From contig DKDD01000097.1 of the NCBI GenBank assembly GCA_002451715.1, forward strand, positions 3,391 through 9,046: DNA of 5,656 nucleotides. The letters are read 5' to 3'. A program made the position numbers and the translations under genes. The stretch comes from Ruminococcaceae bacterium UBA6857 (lineage in GTDB: Bacteria > Bacillota > Clostridia > Oscillospirales > Acutalibacteraceae). Under the pieces are notes generated by a model. It had not been told where the DNA came from, did not search any database, and saw nothing but the letters and a program-made list of their open reading frames with translations. This document shows, one piece after another, positions 1 to 5,526 of this stretch (the first letter of the stretch is position 1; the number at the start of each line of letters is the position of its first letter).

Positions 1-246
1 GCGGATTACCTTTGGAATCACTGGACAAAGGAACAGGGCGGGCACAGGTGGAAAGCGACACGAAACCTCAAAGAACCCGACGAGGAAGCGCCGAAAGAGG
101 TTAAACGGCGATACAGCGAGAAAAAGCCGCCGAAAGCGCCGCCGGGCTACAAGCTTGTTTCCGTTCATACAACGGAATGGGGCTACATGAATTTTAAATA
201 TGTTTTCTTCCCGGACGAAGAGGGAAAGAAGCACAAACGCGAATAG
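1..246 (+). CDS. Hypothetical protein, 3' part only
   Basis: Frame 1 is open from the first base to a TAG at 244-246. It encodes 81 residues whose start lies upstream of the window. I do not recognise the family. The visible part is strongly basic and rich in Lys and Pro. It has three tryptophans near its beginning (residues 5, 8 and 17), a charged linker, a Pro-rich stretch (KKPPKAPPGY, residues 41-50), and then an aromatic segment (TTEWGYMNFKYVFF, 57-70) that reads like a beta-rich end of a small domain. The tail (GKKHKRE) is charged. There is no signal peptide or membrane segment in this part. It lies on the same strand as, and just upstream of, the replication-type genes, so a role in phage DNA metabolism is possible but only guessed from position. 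The reading frame is well supported by codon pattern; the function is unknown. Confidence 0.7.
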   Translation, partial: ADYLWNHWTKEQGGHRWKATRNLKEPDEEAPKEVKRRYSEKKPPKAPPGYKLVSVHTTEWGYMNFKYVFFPDEEGKKHKRE

Positions 247-262
247 CGCCCGAGAGGGGCGC
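246..262 (+). terminator. Short GC-rich hairpin at the end of the first gene
   Basis: GCGCCC (246-251) and GGGCGC (257-262) form a perfect six-base-pair stem with a GAGAG loop, overlapping the last base of the stop codon of the upstream gene. It is not followed by a T tract, so it is a poor intrinsic terminator. It could act as a pause or as an mRNA 3'-end stabiliser. Confidence 0.3.
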
Positions 263-362
263 TTCGGAAGCCTTGTAAATATGTAAAGTTTTAGAACCGT
301 TTTTATTAAAACGGCAGGTATTAGAAAATATTGAAATACTGAAAAGGAAGAAGGTGGGACAC
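247..362 (+). other. Intergenic leader with two further dyads
   Basis: This 116-base gap is AT-rich and holds no credible gene. Besides the hairpin at its left edge it contains CCGTTTT (297-303) paired with AAAACGG (308-314) around a TATT loop. It also contains an imperfect dyad, GTATT (318-322) with AATAC (335-339), which extends outward as CAG/CTG at 315-317 and 339-341 if the strands bulge or slip. A purine-rich ribosome binding region (345-357) leads into the next gene. No convincing -35/-10 pair at normal spacing was found. The dyads may be operators or RNA structures; nothing in the sequence decides between these. Confidence 0.4.
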
Positions 363-1157
363 ATGGAAAACGAAACGGCGTATGCACCCGGCGGAAAAGA
401 GCGCGAGGAACTTGAAGCGGAATTTGAAAGAATACGCGAAGCGGCACTTCCACCGAGGACGATGCTACCCTCTGACCTTTCGGGTGAGGTTGTTGAAAAA
501 TGCTACAGTGCGCTTTGCGACGCGGCTGACAAATTCGGCAGTGGTATGTATACGAAAGAAATTTCTGCCGATATGGCGAATAGGGCAAAAAACAACTACA
601 TCAAAGCCCGCCGCGCGGAAAAATGGCACGGTGAACTTATTCAGAAAGACCATGAACGGTATATGCGGCAAGGGCAGACGTTTAAAAAACTCATCGACTG
701 CGACGAAAAGACGGTGAGTCTTGAGGAATGGTTTGAATTTCTTCTTGAGTATATAGACTGCCACTACAACGAGGTTGAGGAAAAAATCCTGAAAGAGAAG
801 TTCCGGGCCCTCATCAACAGAATTAATGAGGGCGCACCGAAAGCGAAAAAAAGCTCAAAAAAAGAAGTCCGGCACAAATACGGCGAATATCAAAATGTGC
901 TTTTGACCGACGCTGAATTTGAAAAGTTGAAAGCCGAATTTCCGAGCGATTGTGGAGAACGAATTGAACGGTTGAGCGAATATATAGCTTCAACCGGGAA
1001 AAGTTACAAAAATTACCTTGCAACAATACGTTCGTGGGCAAAGAAGGACAAGCCGAAAGCGGTGAATAAGCAGAGCGTTTTCGGTTCTGACGCGTCGTAT
1101 GACATAGGCGAATTTGAAAAGAACATTGCCGGATTGAAATATCTTGATGAAGAATAA
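363..1157 (+). CDS. Phage replisome-organiser-like protein (DnaD-type C-terminal module)
   Basis: This is a 264-residue soluble protein. Residues about 172-229, from KYGEYQNVLLTDAEFEKLKA through ERIERLSEYIASTGKSYKNY to IRSWAKKD, match from memory the conserved C-terminal segment of phage replisome organisers and DnaD-like replication proteins of Bacillota. Residues 1-160 are mostly helical and charged (several E/K/R-rich stretches), and I do not recognise a domain there; in particular the usual N-terminal winged helix is not evident. I chose ATG 363 because AAGGTGG (351-357) sits five bases upstream; GTG 354, three codons earlier, lies inside that ribosome binding site. The ParB-like gene follows 20 bases later, suggesting one operon. 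A role in loading or organising replication at the phage origin is inferred from the C-terminal module alone. The N-terminal part could give it a different role. Confidence 0.75.
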   Translation: MENETAYAPGGKEREELEAEFERIREAALPPRTMLPSDLSGEVVEKCYSALCDAADKFGSGMYTKEISADMANRAKNNYIKARRAEKWHGELIQKDHERYMRQGQTFKKLIDCDEKTVSLEEWFEFLLEYIDCHYNEVEEKILKEKFRALINRINEGAPKAKKSSKKEVRHKYGEYQNVLLTDAEFEKLKAEFPSDCGERIERLSEYIASTGKSYKNYLATIRSWAKKDKPKAVNKQSVFGSDASYDIGEFEKNIAGLKYLDEE

Positions 1158-1177
1158 AAAACGAAGGAGTATTTTTT

Positions 1178-2527
1178 ATGAGCACAGAAAACAAATTGAC
1201 AATGATTCCGATTGAAAGGCTTTTTCCGCACCCGGACAACCCGAGAAAAGACGTCGGAGACGTTACGGAACTTGCCGAGAGCATTAAGCACAGCGGAATT
1301 ATGCAGAATCTTACAGTTGTTCCGCATGAGGGCGGATACAGGGTTGTTATCGGACACAGAAGGCTTGCGGCGGCGAAAAAGGCAGGACTTACGGAACTTC
1401 CGTGCATGGTAGCTGACATGAGCTACAAAGAGCAGTGCGCCACGATGCTTTCGGAAAATATGCAAAGAGTTGACCTTACTCCGATTGAACAGGCGCAGGG
1501 CGTTCAGATGATGATCGATCTCGGCGAAACGGTCAGCGACATTGCGGAAAAAACGGGTTTTTCCAAAAGTGCGATTGCAAAAAGGGCGAAAATCGCAAAA
1601 ATGCCGTTTGAACAACTGAAAGAAGCGGAAAACAGGGGCGCGACACTTTCGCAGTACATCAGAATAACGGAAATCAAAGATGAGGAAGCGCGGGAAAAAT
1701 GCCTTAAATATGCCAGAACGAGGGATTTTGAATGGTATCTTTCAAATGCCTTGCGTGCGCAAAAGGCGCGGCAGAATATGCCTGAACTGCTTGCGGAAAC
1801 AGAAAAGATTGCCGAAAAGTTTGAGAGCGACAACGAACGTTGGAACGGCAAGAACGAACAAATTAAGCGCATTGAAGCCGCCGAATGGAAAGCAGGCGAA
1901 GCGTTGTTTGAGGGCTACGACGAAAACGAGAAATATTTCTTTTGGGCGGGCAACGATTATGTTGCGATTTACAAGAGAAGACCCAAGCAAAAGAAAGCCG
2001 AGCCGCTTAAAAAAAGCAAGAAAGAAATTGCCGCCGACAAGGCAAGGGTAAGACTTGCCGAGCTGACAGAAACGGCGTTTGAATTGAGAAAGGCATTTCT
2101 TGATGAATTTAATGCTTTTACGCCGCAGAACGAAAAAATCATAGATGAAGCGATAATGGTTTTTGCGGCGCATAAGGTTGTTTCTTTCAGTCCAAACGAT
2201 TACGAATTTTTGAAAGAATGTGTTAAACCGTTCAAAGAAAACGACGGTTACACAGCCGCAATTTCGGATGTTCGGGCATGGTTTTACGATAACAGGAAAA
2301 AAGCAAAGATTCAGTTACTTCGGGCACTGTTCGGCGACAGCAAAAGCAACGGGTTTTATACGAAGCAATACGGCGAAAACATGCCGAAATATGAAAACAA
2401 CGTTGCACTCCAAGCGGAATACAACGTTTTGGCCGAGCTGGGGTACAACATTAGCACGGAAGAAATGCGGCTGATGAACGGCACGCACGAAGCTTTTAAG
2501 GGTGGGGAAAAGTATGAAAAGGAATGA
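1178..2527 (+). CDS. ParB/Spo0J-like protein with long uncharacterised C-terminal half
   Basis: This is a 449-residue protein. Residues about 8-110 form a ParB N-terminal domain: IPIERLFPHPDNPRKD at 10-25, the nucleotide-binding box GHRRLAAAK at 59-67 (classic ParB has GERR), and ENMQRVDLTPIEQA at 93-106. A helix-turn-helix follows at about 119-144 (VSDIAEKTGFSKSAIAKRAK). In known ParB proteins these parts bind CTP and a palindromic DNA site. Residues 200-449 are largely helical, with a Lys-rich linker (266-283), and match nothing I recognise. The ATG at 1178 has a strong GAAGGAG (1163-1169) eight bases upstream. No ParA ATPase gene is visible nearby, so plain partition is uncertain. Phage ParB-like proteins may instead regulate transcription, aid replication or act on DNA. 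It is probably co-transcribed with the replisome-like gene upstream, and its last 14 bases overlap the zinc-ribbon gene. Confidence 0.88.
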   Translation: MSTENKLTMIPIERLFPHPDNPRKDVGDVTELAESIKHSGIMQNLTVVPHEGGYRVVIGHRRLAAAKKAGLTELPCMVADMSYKEQCATMLSENMQRVDLTPIEQAQGVQMMIDLGETVSDIAEKTGFSKSAIAKRAKIAKMPFEQLKEAENRGATLSQYIRITEIKDEEAREKCLKYARTRDFEWYLSNALRAQKARQNMPELLAETEKIAEKFESDNERWNGKNEQIKRIEAAEWKAGEALFEGYDENEKYFFWAGNDYVAIYKRRPKQKKAEPLKKSKKEIAADKARVRLAELTETAFELRKAFLDEFNAFTPQNEKIIDEAIMVFAAHKVVSFSPNDYEFLKECVKPFKENDGYTAAISDVRAWFYDNRKKAKIQLLRALFGDSKSNGFYTKQYGENMPKYENNVALQAEYNVLAELGYNISTEEMRLMNGTHEAFKGGEKYEKE

Positions 2528-2882
2528 ACTTTTAAAGGCACTTAAAAGGCTTAAAGTTGAAACCGGTTCGCTTGTTTGCTTAGGTTGTGGCCACGAACAT
2601 AATTGTTCGATTCATGGCTGCGCGATAATTGAAGAAGCAATCAAAGCGATTAAAACACCCGATAAGGGCGAAAAAAAGCGCGGCTATTGGGAAAATTTTT
2701 ACGGCGATTATTCCGTTGCCGAGTGCAGCATGTGCGGAGAAAAATTCGACGCCGAACACAGCGTGTGCAAGGAAGTTCGCAACATATGCGAAGCGGCGTA
2801 TGATGATATTCAGCCAATGGAATGGTGGCACATATTCCTTGGAAAATACCGATATTGCCCGAACTGCGGTGCGGAAATGTGA
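2514..2882 (+). CDS. Small zinc-ribbon phage protein
   Basis: This is a 122-residue soluble protein with many cysteines. The N-terminal part has CLGCGHEHNCSIHGC (Cys 22, 25, 31, 36, with His 28 and 34). The second half carries CSMC (71/74) and a terminal CPNCGAEM (115/118), a typical two-knuckle zinc ribbon ending at the C-terminus. The segment GYWENFYGDYSVAECSMCG resembles the common phage family in which a short 'YWE...CSxCG' element precedes a terminal CPNCGA. Its function is unknown; nucleic-acid or protein binding is likely. ATG 2514 is preferred over GTG 2502 because AAGGGTGGGG (2498-2507) sits six bases upstream of the ATG and would overlap the GTG. The 14-base overlap with the ParB-like gene suggests coupled translation. 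Confidence 0.82.
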   Translation: MKRNELLKALKRLKVETGSLVCLGCGHEHNCSIHGCAIIEEAIKAIKTPDKGEKKRGYWENFYGDYSVAECSMCGEKFDAEHSVCKEVRNICEAAYDDIQPMEWWHIFLGKYRYCPNCGAEM

Positions 2883-2918
2883 ATTTAAAATAATAAAAGC
2901 GAAAGGATTTTTTTAAAA

Positions 2919-3200
2919 ATGAAATTTACTAAATCAGATTTGAAAAACGGAGACGTAATTTTGAGAAGAGACAGCAGAGTTGAAATTGTTTGTCTTGAAA
3001 CGAAAACTCTGATTTCTCCGGACGGGTTTGATTATCTTGATGGGGTGGGCGAAGATTTGACGGAAATCAAATACCGTAATGTCGATTCTGACATTGTGGC
3101 AGTCCGCAGACCGACCGAACCATGGCACTGCCAGTTTTGCGCTTTTCGTGAGGAGATGGGCGACCTTGTTTACGAACGCGAAGAAGTTGAGGGAGAGTAA
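2919..3200 (+). CDS. Small phage-type protein with a CxxC motif, unknown function
   Basis: This is a 93-residue acidic protein. The opening (KFTKSDLKNGDVILRRDSR) followed by alternating short strands and DGFDYLDGVGEDLTE (35-49) resembles a small beta-rich family common in early regions of Bacillota phages, whose role is not known to me. WHCQFC (69-74) gives one CxxC, which alone is too little for a full zinc site unless it dimerises or pairs with a partner. The ATG at 2919 has GAAAGGA (2901-2907) eleven bases upstream, a rather long spacing, after a 36-base AT-rich gap. The gene ends three bases before the start of the XRE gene, whose ribosome binding site lies inside this coding end. It is likely part of the same operon. 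Confidence 0.75.
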   Translation: MKFTKSDLKNGDVILRRDSRVEIVCLETKTLISPDGFDYLDGVGEDLTEIKYRNVDSDIVAVRRPTEPWHCQFCAFREEMGDLVYEREEVEGE

Positions 3201-3203
3201 AAA

Positions 3204-3640
3204 ATGATTGCTAAATTTTCCGGGCGCGTTAAGGCACTTATGAAAGAAAAAACATTACGCAAAAGCAGCTTACGGCGCAGATAGGTCTCAGCGTCGGGAC
3301 GCTTCAAAACTATCTTTCGAACAAAAGCGAGCCTACTGTTTCTTCGGTACTGAAACTCGCGGCGGCACTTGATTGTTCAACCGATTATCTCTTAGGCAGA
3401 AGCAACGTTCGAAAAATCCCGCCGGAAGCGGAGTTTGCCGCAATGCCGAAGCGGGCGGCGGACGGTACGTTCAAATCGCAGGAAGAAATGCGGGCGCAGG
3501 CAAGGCTTAATGCGCGAAACCGAAAAAGCATGAACGAAAAGGAAAAAATCAGCTGCGAATACACCGGGCTTTCGAAAGAAGCTGTTCGGGCGCTGCACAG
3601 AACAAGGGCGTTCCAAATCAAGTGGGTAACGAACCGATGA
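3204..3640 (+). pseudogene. XRE-family helix-turn-helix regulator, frameshifted
   Basis: From ATG 3204 (GGGAG at 3191-3195 upstream) the frame reads MIAKFSGRVKALMKEK, then hits TAG at 3282-3284 after 26 residues. Moving to the -1 frame in the A run 3247-3252 restores a continuous protein to TGA 3638-3640. With one extra A it would be 145 residues, with an XRE/Cro-CI domain at about 5-66 (NITQKQLTAQIGLSVGTLQN, then PTVSSVLKLAAALDCSTDYL). A charged linker and YTGLSKEAVRALH (120-132), a motif I recall from phage-type XRE proteins, follow. The second frame has no ATG, GTG or TTG before ATG 3443, so it cannot start on its own ahead of the helix-turn-helix. As written the gene would not make a DNA-binding domain. 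A sequencing error, a true mutation or ribosomal slippage are all possible. The C-terminus also looks short for such proteins. Confidence 0.8.
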
Positions 3641-4092
3641 GGGCAAGCGAGTACAAATTTCTTCCGACCGAGGAAGAAGAACAAACCATGCTTTTTTCGT
3701 GGGTGAGTATGCAAAAACACACCTATCCGGAATTAGATTTGTTATTTCATATTCCGAATGAGGGCAAACGGACGGAGCAGACCGGGGCGCGGCTGAAAGC
3801 GGCAGGACTTTCGAGCGGCGTTCCGGACATCTGCCTTCCGGTTGCAAAATGCGGGTACAACGCGCTTTTTATCGAACTGAAACGGCAAAAGGGCGGAACG
3901 CTTTCCGCGAATCAAAAACAATGGCTTGAAAAGCTTTTGAAAGCCGGCAACCTTGCGGTTCGGTGCAACGGTTTTGAAGAAGCGAAGAATGTTTTGATTA
4001 AGTACATCAAGGGGGAAATCTATGGATCTTCAACGATTGGAAAATCTAAGATATCTGAAAAAGGCTGTAGAAAGGTGCAAGCGGCAGATTGA
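3637..4092 (+). CDS. VRR-NUC domain nuclease
   Basis: This is a 151-residue protein made almost wholly of a phage-type VRR-NUC domain, a PD-(D/E)xK fold nuclease. Visible signatures in order are an acidic N-terminus with TEEEEQTMLFSW (11-22, candidate first Glu), HIPNEGKR (38-45), GARLKAAGLSSGVPDICLP (50-68, with catalytic Asp 64), FIELKRQKG (78-86, with Glu 80 and Lys 82), LSANQKQWLEKL (89-100), and a closing helix with EEAKNVLIKYI (114-124). Family members cut DNA, possibly structured intermediates; the exact phage role is unclear. ATG 3637 overlaps the stop of the XRE gene as ATGA. GTG 3622, five codons earlier, is a weaker alternative. The last 26 residues (after KYIKGE) run in the overlap with the next gene and look like a tail outside the domain. 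Confidence 0.9.
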   Translation: MRASEYKFLPTEEEEQTMLFSWVSMQKHTYPELDLLFHIPNEGKRTEQTGARLKAAGLSSGVPDICLPVAKCGYNALFIELKRQKGGTLSANQKQWLEKLLKAGNLAVRCNGFEEAKNVLIKYIKGEIYGSSTIGKSKISEKGCRKVQAAD

Positions 4093-4438
4093 TGAACTGT
4101 GCGCTTCAATCGGCAGTTTATCAAGCGTTAAGCTCGGCGGCGTTCCAGGCGGCGGCAGTATGCTTTCGGTTCAGGAAAGAACGGTTGAACGGCTTGAAAA
4201 GCTTCGGGGGATTTATGCTTACCGCCTTGAAAAATATATCAGTGAAAAAGTTGAAGTTGAGGAATTTATCAACGGGATTGATGATGTGCTTATTCAGCAG
4301 ATTTTTATTCTTCGGTTCGTCGAGGGGTACAAGTGGTTTCGGGTGGCTATGGAGATAGGTGGCGGCAACACCGGGGATGGCGTTCGCATGGCATGTAAAC
4401 GTTATCTTGAAGAAATAAACACTCACGTGGGCGAATAG
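4022..4438 (+). CDS. ArpU/DUF1492-like phage transcription regulator (sigma-region-4 fold)
   Basis: This is a 138-residue protein. The N-terminal half is a long charged helical region (residues 1-30 and 50-82) split by a Gly/Ser-rich stretch. The C-terminal part (about 84-131) resembles sigma-70 region 4, as in ArpU, RinA and DUF1492 proteins: INGIDDVLIQQIFILRFVEG, then YKWFRVAMEIGGGNTGDGVR and a final CKRYLEE helix. In phages of Bacillota such proteins sit just before the packaging genes and activate late transcription. ATG 4022 has an excellent AAGGGGG (4009-4015) six bases upstream. The gene overlaps the nuclease gene by 71 bases in another frame. A repeat-bearing promoter-like region follows directly, a likely target. 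Family membership is recognised from motif shape; the regulatory role here is inferred from family and place. Confidence 0.87.
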   Translation: MDLQRLENLRYLKKAVERCKRQIDELCASIGSLSSVKLGGVPGGGSMLSVQERTVERLEKLRGIYAYRLEKYISEKVEVEEFINGIDDVLIQQIFILRFVEGYKWFRVAMEIGGGNTGDGVRMACKRYLEEINTHVGE

Positions 4439-4446
4439 AAAAAGTG

Positions 4447-4462
4447 TTGTTCGTTTTGTTCG
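4447..4462 (+). repeat. Direct repeat TTGTTCG x2, nine-base period
   Basis: TTGTTCG occurs at 4447-4453 and again at 4456-4462, separated by TT, immediately after the ArpU-like gene and upstream of an AT-rich -10-like block. Two tandem half-sites ahead of a promoter suggest binding of an activator, most simply the ArpU-like protein encoded just upstream. The sequence shows the repeat; the binding is inferred. Confidence 0.6.
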
Positions 4463-4490
4463 GCTTTTGTAATTATAATAATACTATAGG
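4447..4490 (+). promoter_or_regulatory. Candidate late promoter after the ArpU-like gene
   Basis: The segment holds TATAAT at 4474-4479 within an AT-rich run ending in ACTATAGG. A TTGTTC (4456-4461) lies 17 bases before TAATAC (4479-4484), which would be a weak -35/-10 pair. Relative to the better TATAAT the two TTGTTC copies sit 12 and 21 bases away, both off the usual 17. An activator-dependent promoter is therefore more likely than a plain housekeeping one. Start of transcription would be near 4486-4492. Confidence 0.5.
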
Positions 4491-4495
4491 CGTTT

Positions 4496-4524
4496 GCGGT
4501 TGATGAGAGTCAGCCGCTTTTCTT
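4496..4524 (+). terminator. Hairpin with T-rich tail between regulator and HNH gene
   Basis: GCGGTTGA (4496-4503) pairs with TCAGCCGC (4510-4517) in an eight-pair stem with one T-G wobble and a six-base loop. TTTTCTT (4518-4524) follows. This has the form of an intrinsic terminator and could end the early transcript. It lies right behind the candidate late promoter, so it might also be a 5' leader structure. CCGC (4514-4517) can alternatively pair with GCGG (4527-4530), next to the ribosome binding site of the HNH gene. Confidence 0.5.
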
Positions 4525-4540
4525 ATGCGGGGGTGATTGC

Positions 4541-4930
4541 GTGTATAAGAGTTGCAGCATTTGCGGCAGGGTTCACCGCGTCGGCGAGCGCTGCCCACAA
4601 AAGAAATGGCGCAAGCGCGAAGGCATGGACGAGGACGCTTTCAGAAGCACTTCGGCTTGGCAGAAGAAGAGAGAGCAGATTAAGCGGCGCGACCTTTATC
4701 TTTGCCGCTTATGCTTGGCCGACAAGGGGACACAGACGCGCGAAGGTTTTTGCTTTGGTGGGCTTAGCGTTCACCACATTGAACCGCTTAGCGAAGCGTG
4801 GGAACGGCGGCTTGACGATGATAACCTTATCACGTTGTGCGGCTATCACCACGAGCTTGCGGAGAGTGGAAGAGTGAGCAGAGCAAGGCTGCACGAGTTT
4901 GCGAGAGCAGATGTGTTCGGCAAGGAATGA
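4541..4930 (+). CDS. Phage HNH endonuclease, packaging-associated
   Basis: This is a 129-residue protein starting at GTG 4541, with GGGGGTGA (4529-4536) upstream; this GTGATTGCGTG start context is familiar from related phages. The N-terminus has a zinc-type CSICGRVHRVGERC (5-18). The HNH domain holds RDLYLCRLC (50-58; Cys 55 and 58), SVHHIEPL (76-83; the His pair at 78/79), DDDNLITLCGYHH (92-104; Asn 95, Cys 100, His 103/104). Thus all expected metal and zinc residues are present. HNH proteins encoded next to the terminase genes are known in HK97-like and related cos phages to be needed with terminase for cutting DNA at packaging. The neighbour order here (HNH, gap, small terminase, large terminase) fits that role. 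A homing nuclease is the less likely alternative. An overlapping frame in the same region is a shadow. Confidence 0.92.
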   Translation: MYKSCSICGRVHRVGERCPQKKWRKREGMDEDAFRSTSAWQKKREQIKRRDLYLCRLCLADKGTQTREGFCFGGLSVHHIEPLSEAWERRLDDDNLITLCGYHHELAESGRVSRARLHEFARADVFGKE

Positions 4931-5079
4931 GGGCGAACGGGCTGAAAAAGGCATGGGTGGGCGTGGATATAGCCCCCTATTGTTCATTTTTTCTTTTTAA
5001 GCAACTTGCCCCACCGACCGCGGCCACAAAAACGCATTTTTTTTTAGAAATGAAAGTTTTTTGAAAGGAGTTGAAGCGC
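4931..5079 (+). other. Non-coding gap before terminase, candidate cos region
   Basis: This 149-base stretch carries contrasting blocks: a G-rich part (GGGTGGGCGTGG, 4955-4966), then AGCCCCCTA, a T-rich part (4979-4998), a GC-rich block (GCCCCACCGACCGCGGCCAC, 5008-5027), nine T in a row (5037-5045), and the ribosome binding site AAAGGAG (5064-5070). GGTGGG (4956-4961) and CCCACC (5010-5015) are inverted copies flanking the T-rich part. Its place between an HNH gene and a P27-type small terminase is where many cos phages are cut, so it is a candidate cos site. A weak terminator around 4959-4998 is also possible. Confidence 0.4.
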
Positions 5080-5526
5080 ATGGGACGACCGTGCAGTTCC
5101 GCGTATACTAAAATAGGGGCGGCGACGAAAGCGGAAACGGAGCAGCGAAAAAGGATTGAAAACGAGCTGAAAGGCGAGCCGAAAACAATCAAAAAAGCGC
5201 CGAAATGGCTAACAAGTGAGCAAAAAAAGATTCGAAAAAAGATTGTTTCGGAAGCGGAAAAGGTTCTTGCGGACATTGATTGCTATGTTGTTGACCAATG
5301 CGCAGTTGCGATTGACAGACTTCAAAGCATTGAAAAGAAAATCAACGCAGAGCCGGAAAAAATGTTTGACAAAGAGATTATTGCGGCGAAAAAGCAATAT
5401 TCGGCAGAGTTTTTTCGCTGTTGCAGTGAACTTTCGCTGACGCCGCAATCGAGGGCGAAGCTTGCGCTTTCCGGCGCAAAGGAGCCGGAGCAAAACCCGA
5501 TTTTGAAATTGCTCGAAGATGGCTAA
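5080..5526 (+). CDS. terS: Terminase small subunit, P27 family
   Basis: This is a 148-residue helical, basic protein. It opens with MGRP and a Lys/Glu-rich arm. The P27/Terminase_4 pattern follows: PKWLTSEQKKIRKKIVSEAE (41-60), a helix with DCYVVDQCAVAIDRLQSIEK (67-86), and the closing FFRCCSELSLTPQSRAKLAL (111-130), whose 'LxLTPxSRAKL' ending is the family hallmark. The protein recognises the phage packaging site and hands DNA to the large subunit. ATG 5080 is chosen because AAAGGAG (5064-5070) is nine bases upstream; an in-frame TTG at 5071 touches the ribosome binding site. The gene overlaps the large terminase gene by eight bases. The length fits the family. P27-type terminases are usual in phages with cohesive ends, in agreement with the HNH gene upstream. 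Confidence 0.93.
   Translation: MGRPCSSAYTKIGAATKAETEQRKRIENELKGEPKTIKKAPKWLTSEQKKIRKKIVSEAEKVLADIDCYVVDQCAVAIDRLQSIEKKINAEPEKMFDKEIIAAKKQYSAEFFRCCSELSLTPQSRAKLALSGAKEPEQNPILKLLEDG

Noticed and set aside
273..336. A housekeeping promoter in the first gap (TTGTAA at 273, TTGAAA at 331)
   Set aside because: No -10 box lies at acceptable distance from either hexamer.
823..1615. Two long antisense open frames (about 198-200 codons) opposite the replisome-like and ParB-like genes
   Set aside because: They lie opposite well-supported coding sequence, encode Phe/Ser/Arg-rich proteins of the kind produced by reading such codons backwards, and have no ribosome binding site or family resemblance.
3246..3284. 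Programmed -1 frameshifting as the main explanation for the XRE break
   Set aside because: The A run is slippery, but the zero-frame codons GAA AAA ACA do not form a standard X XXY YYZ site, and no strong downstream stem was seen. It is kept only as an alternative.
3443..3640. Independent 65-residue gene starting at ATG 3443
   Set aside because: It is the C-terminal part of the frameshifted XRE gene and has no clear ribosome binding site of its own.
3392..3847. Antisense open frame of 151 codons across the XRE/nuclease junction
   Set aside because: It is opposite two recognisable protein families on the + strand and has the low-complexity look of a shadow frame.
4494..4877. Alternative + strand frame over the HNH gene, starting before it, Ala/Arg-rich
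   Set aside because: The HNH frame carries all metal-binding and catalytic residues; this frame is its out-of-phase shadow and crosses the hairpin.
4927..5064. Possible 45-residue gene starting with ATGA overlap at the end of the HNH gene
   Set aside because: It would run through the compositionally uneven gap, has no recognisable motif, and the same gap looks non-coding and cos-like. It cannot be excluded without comparison to relatives.
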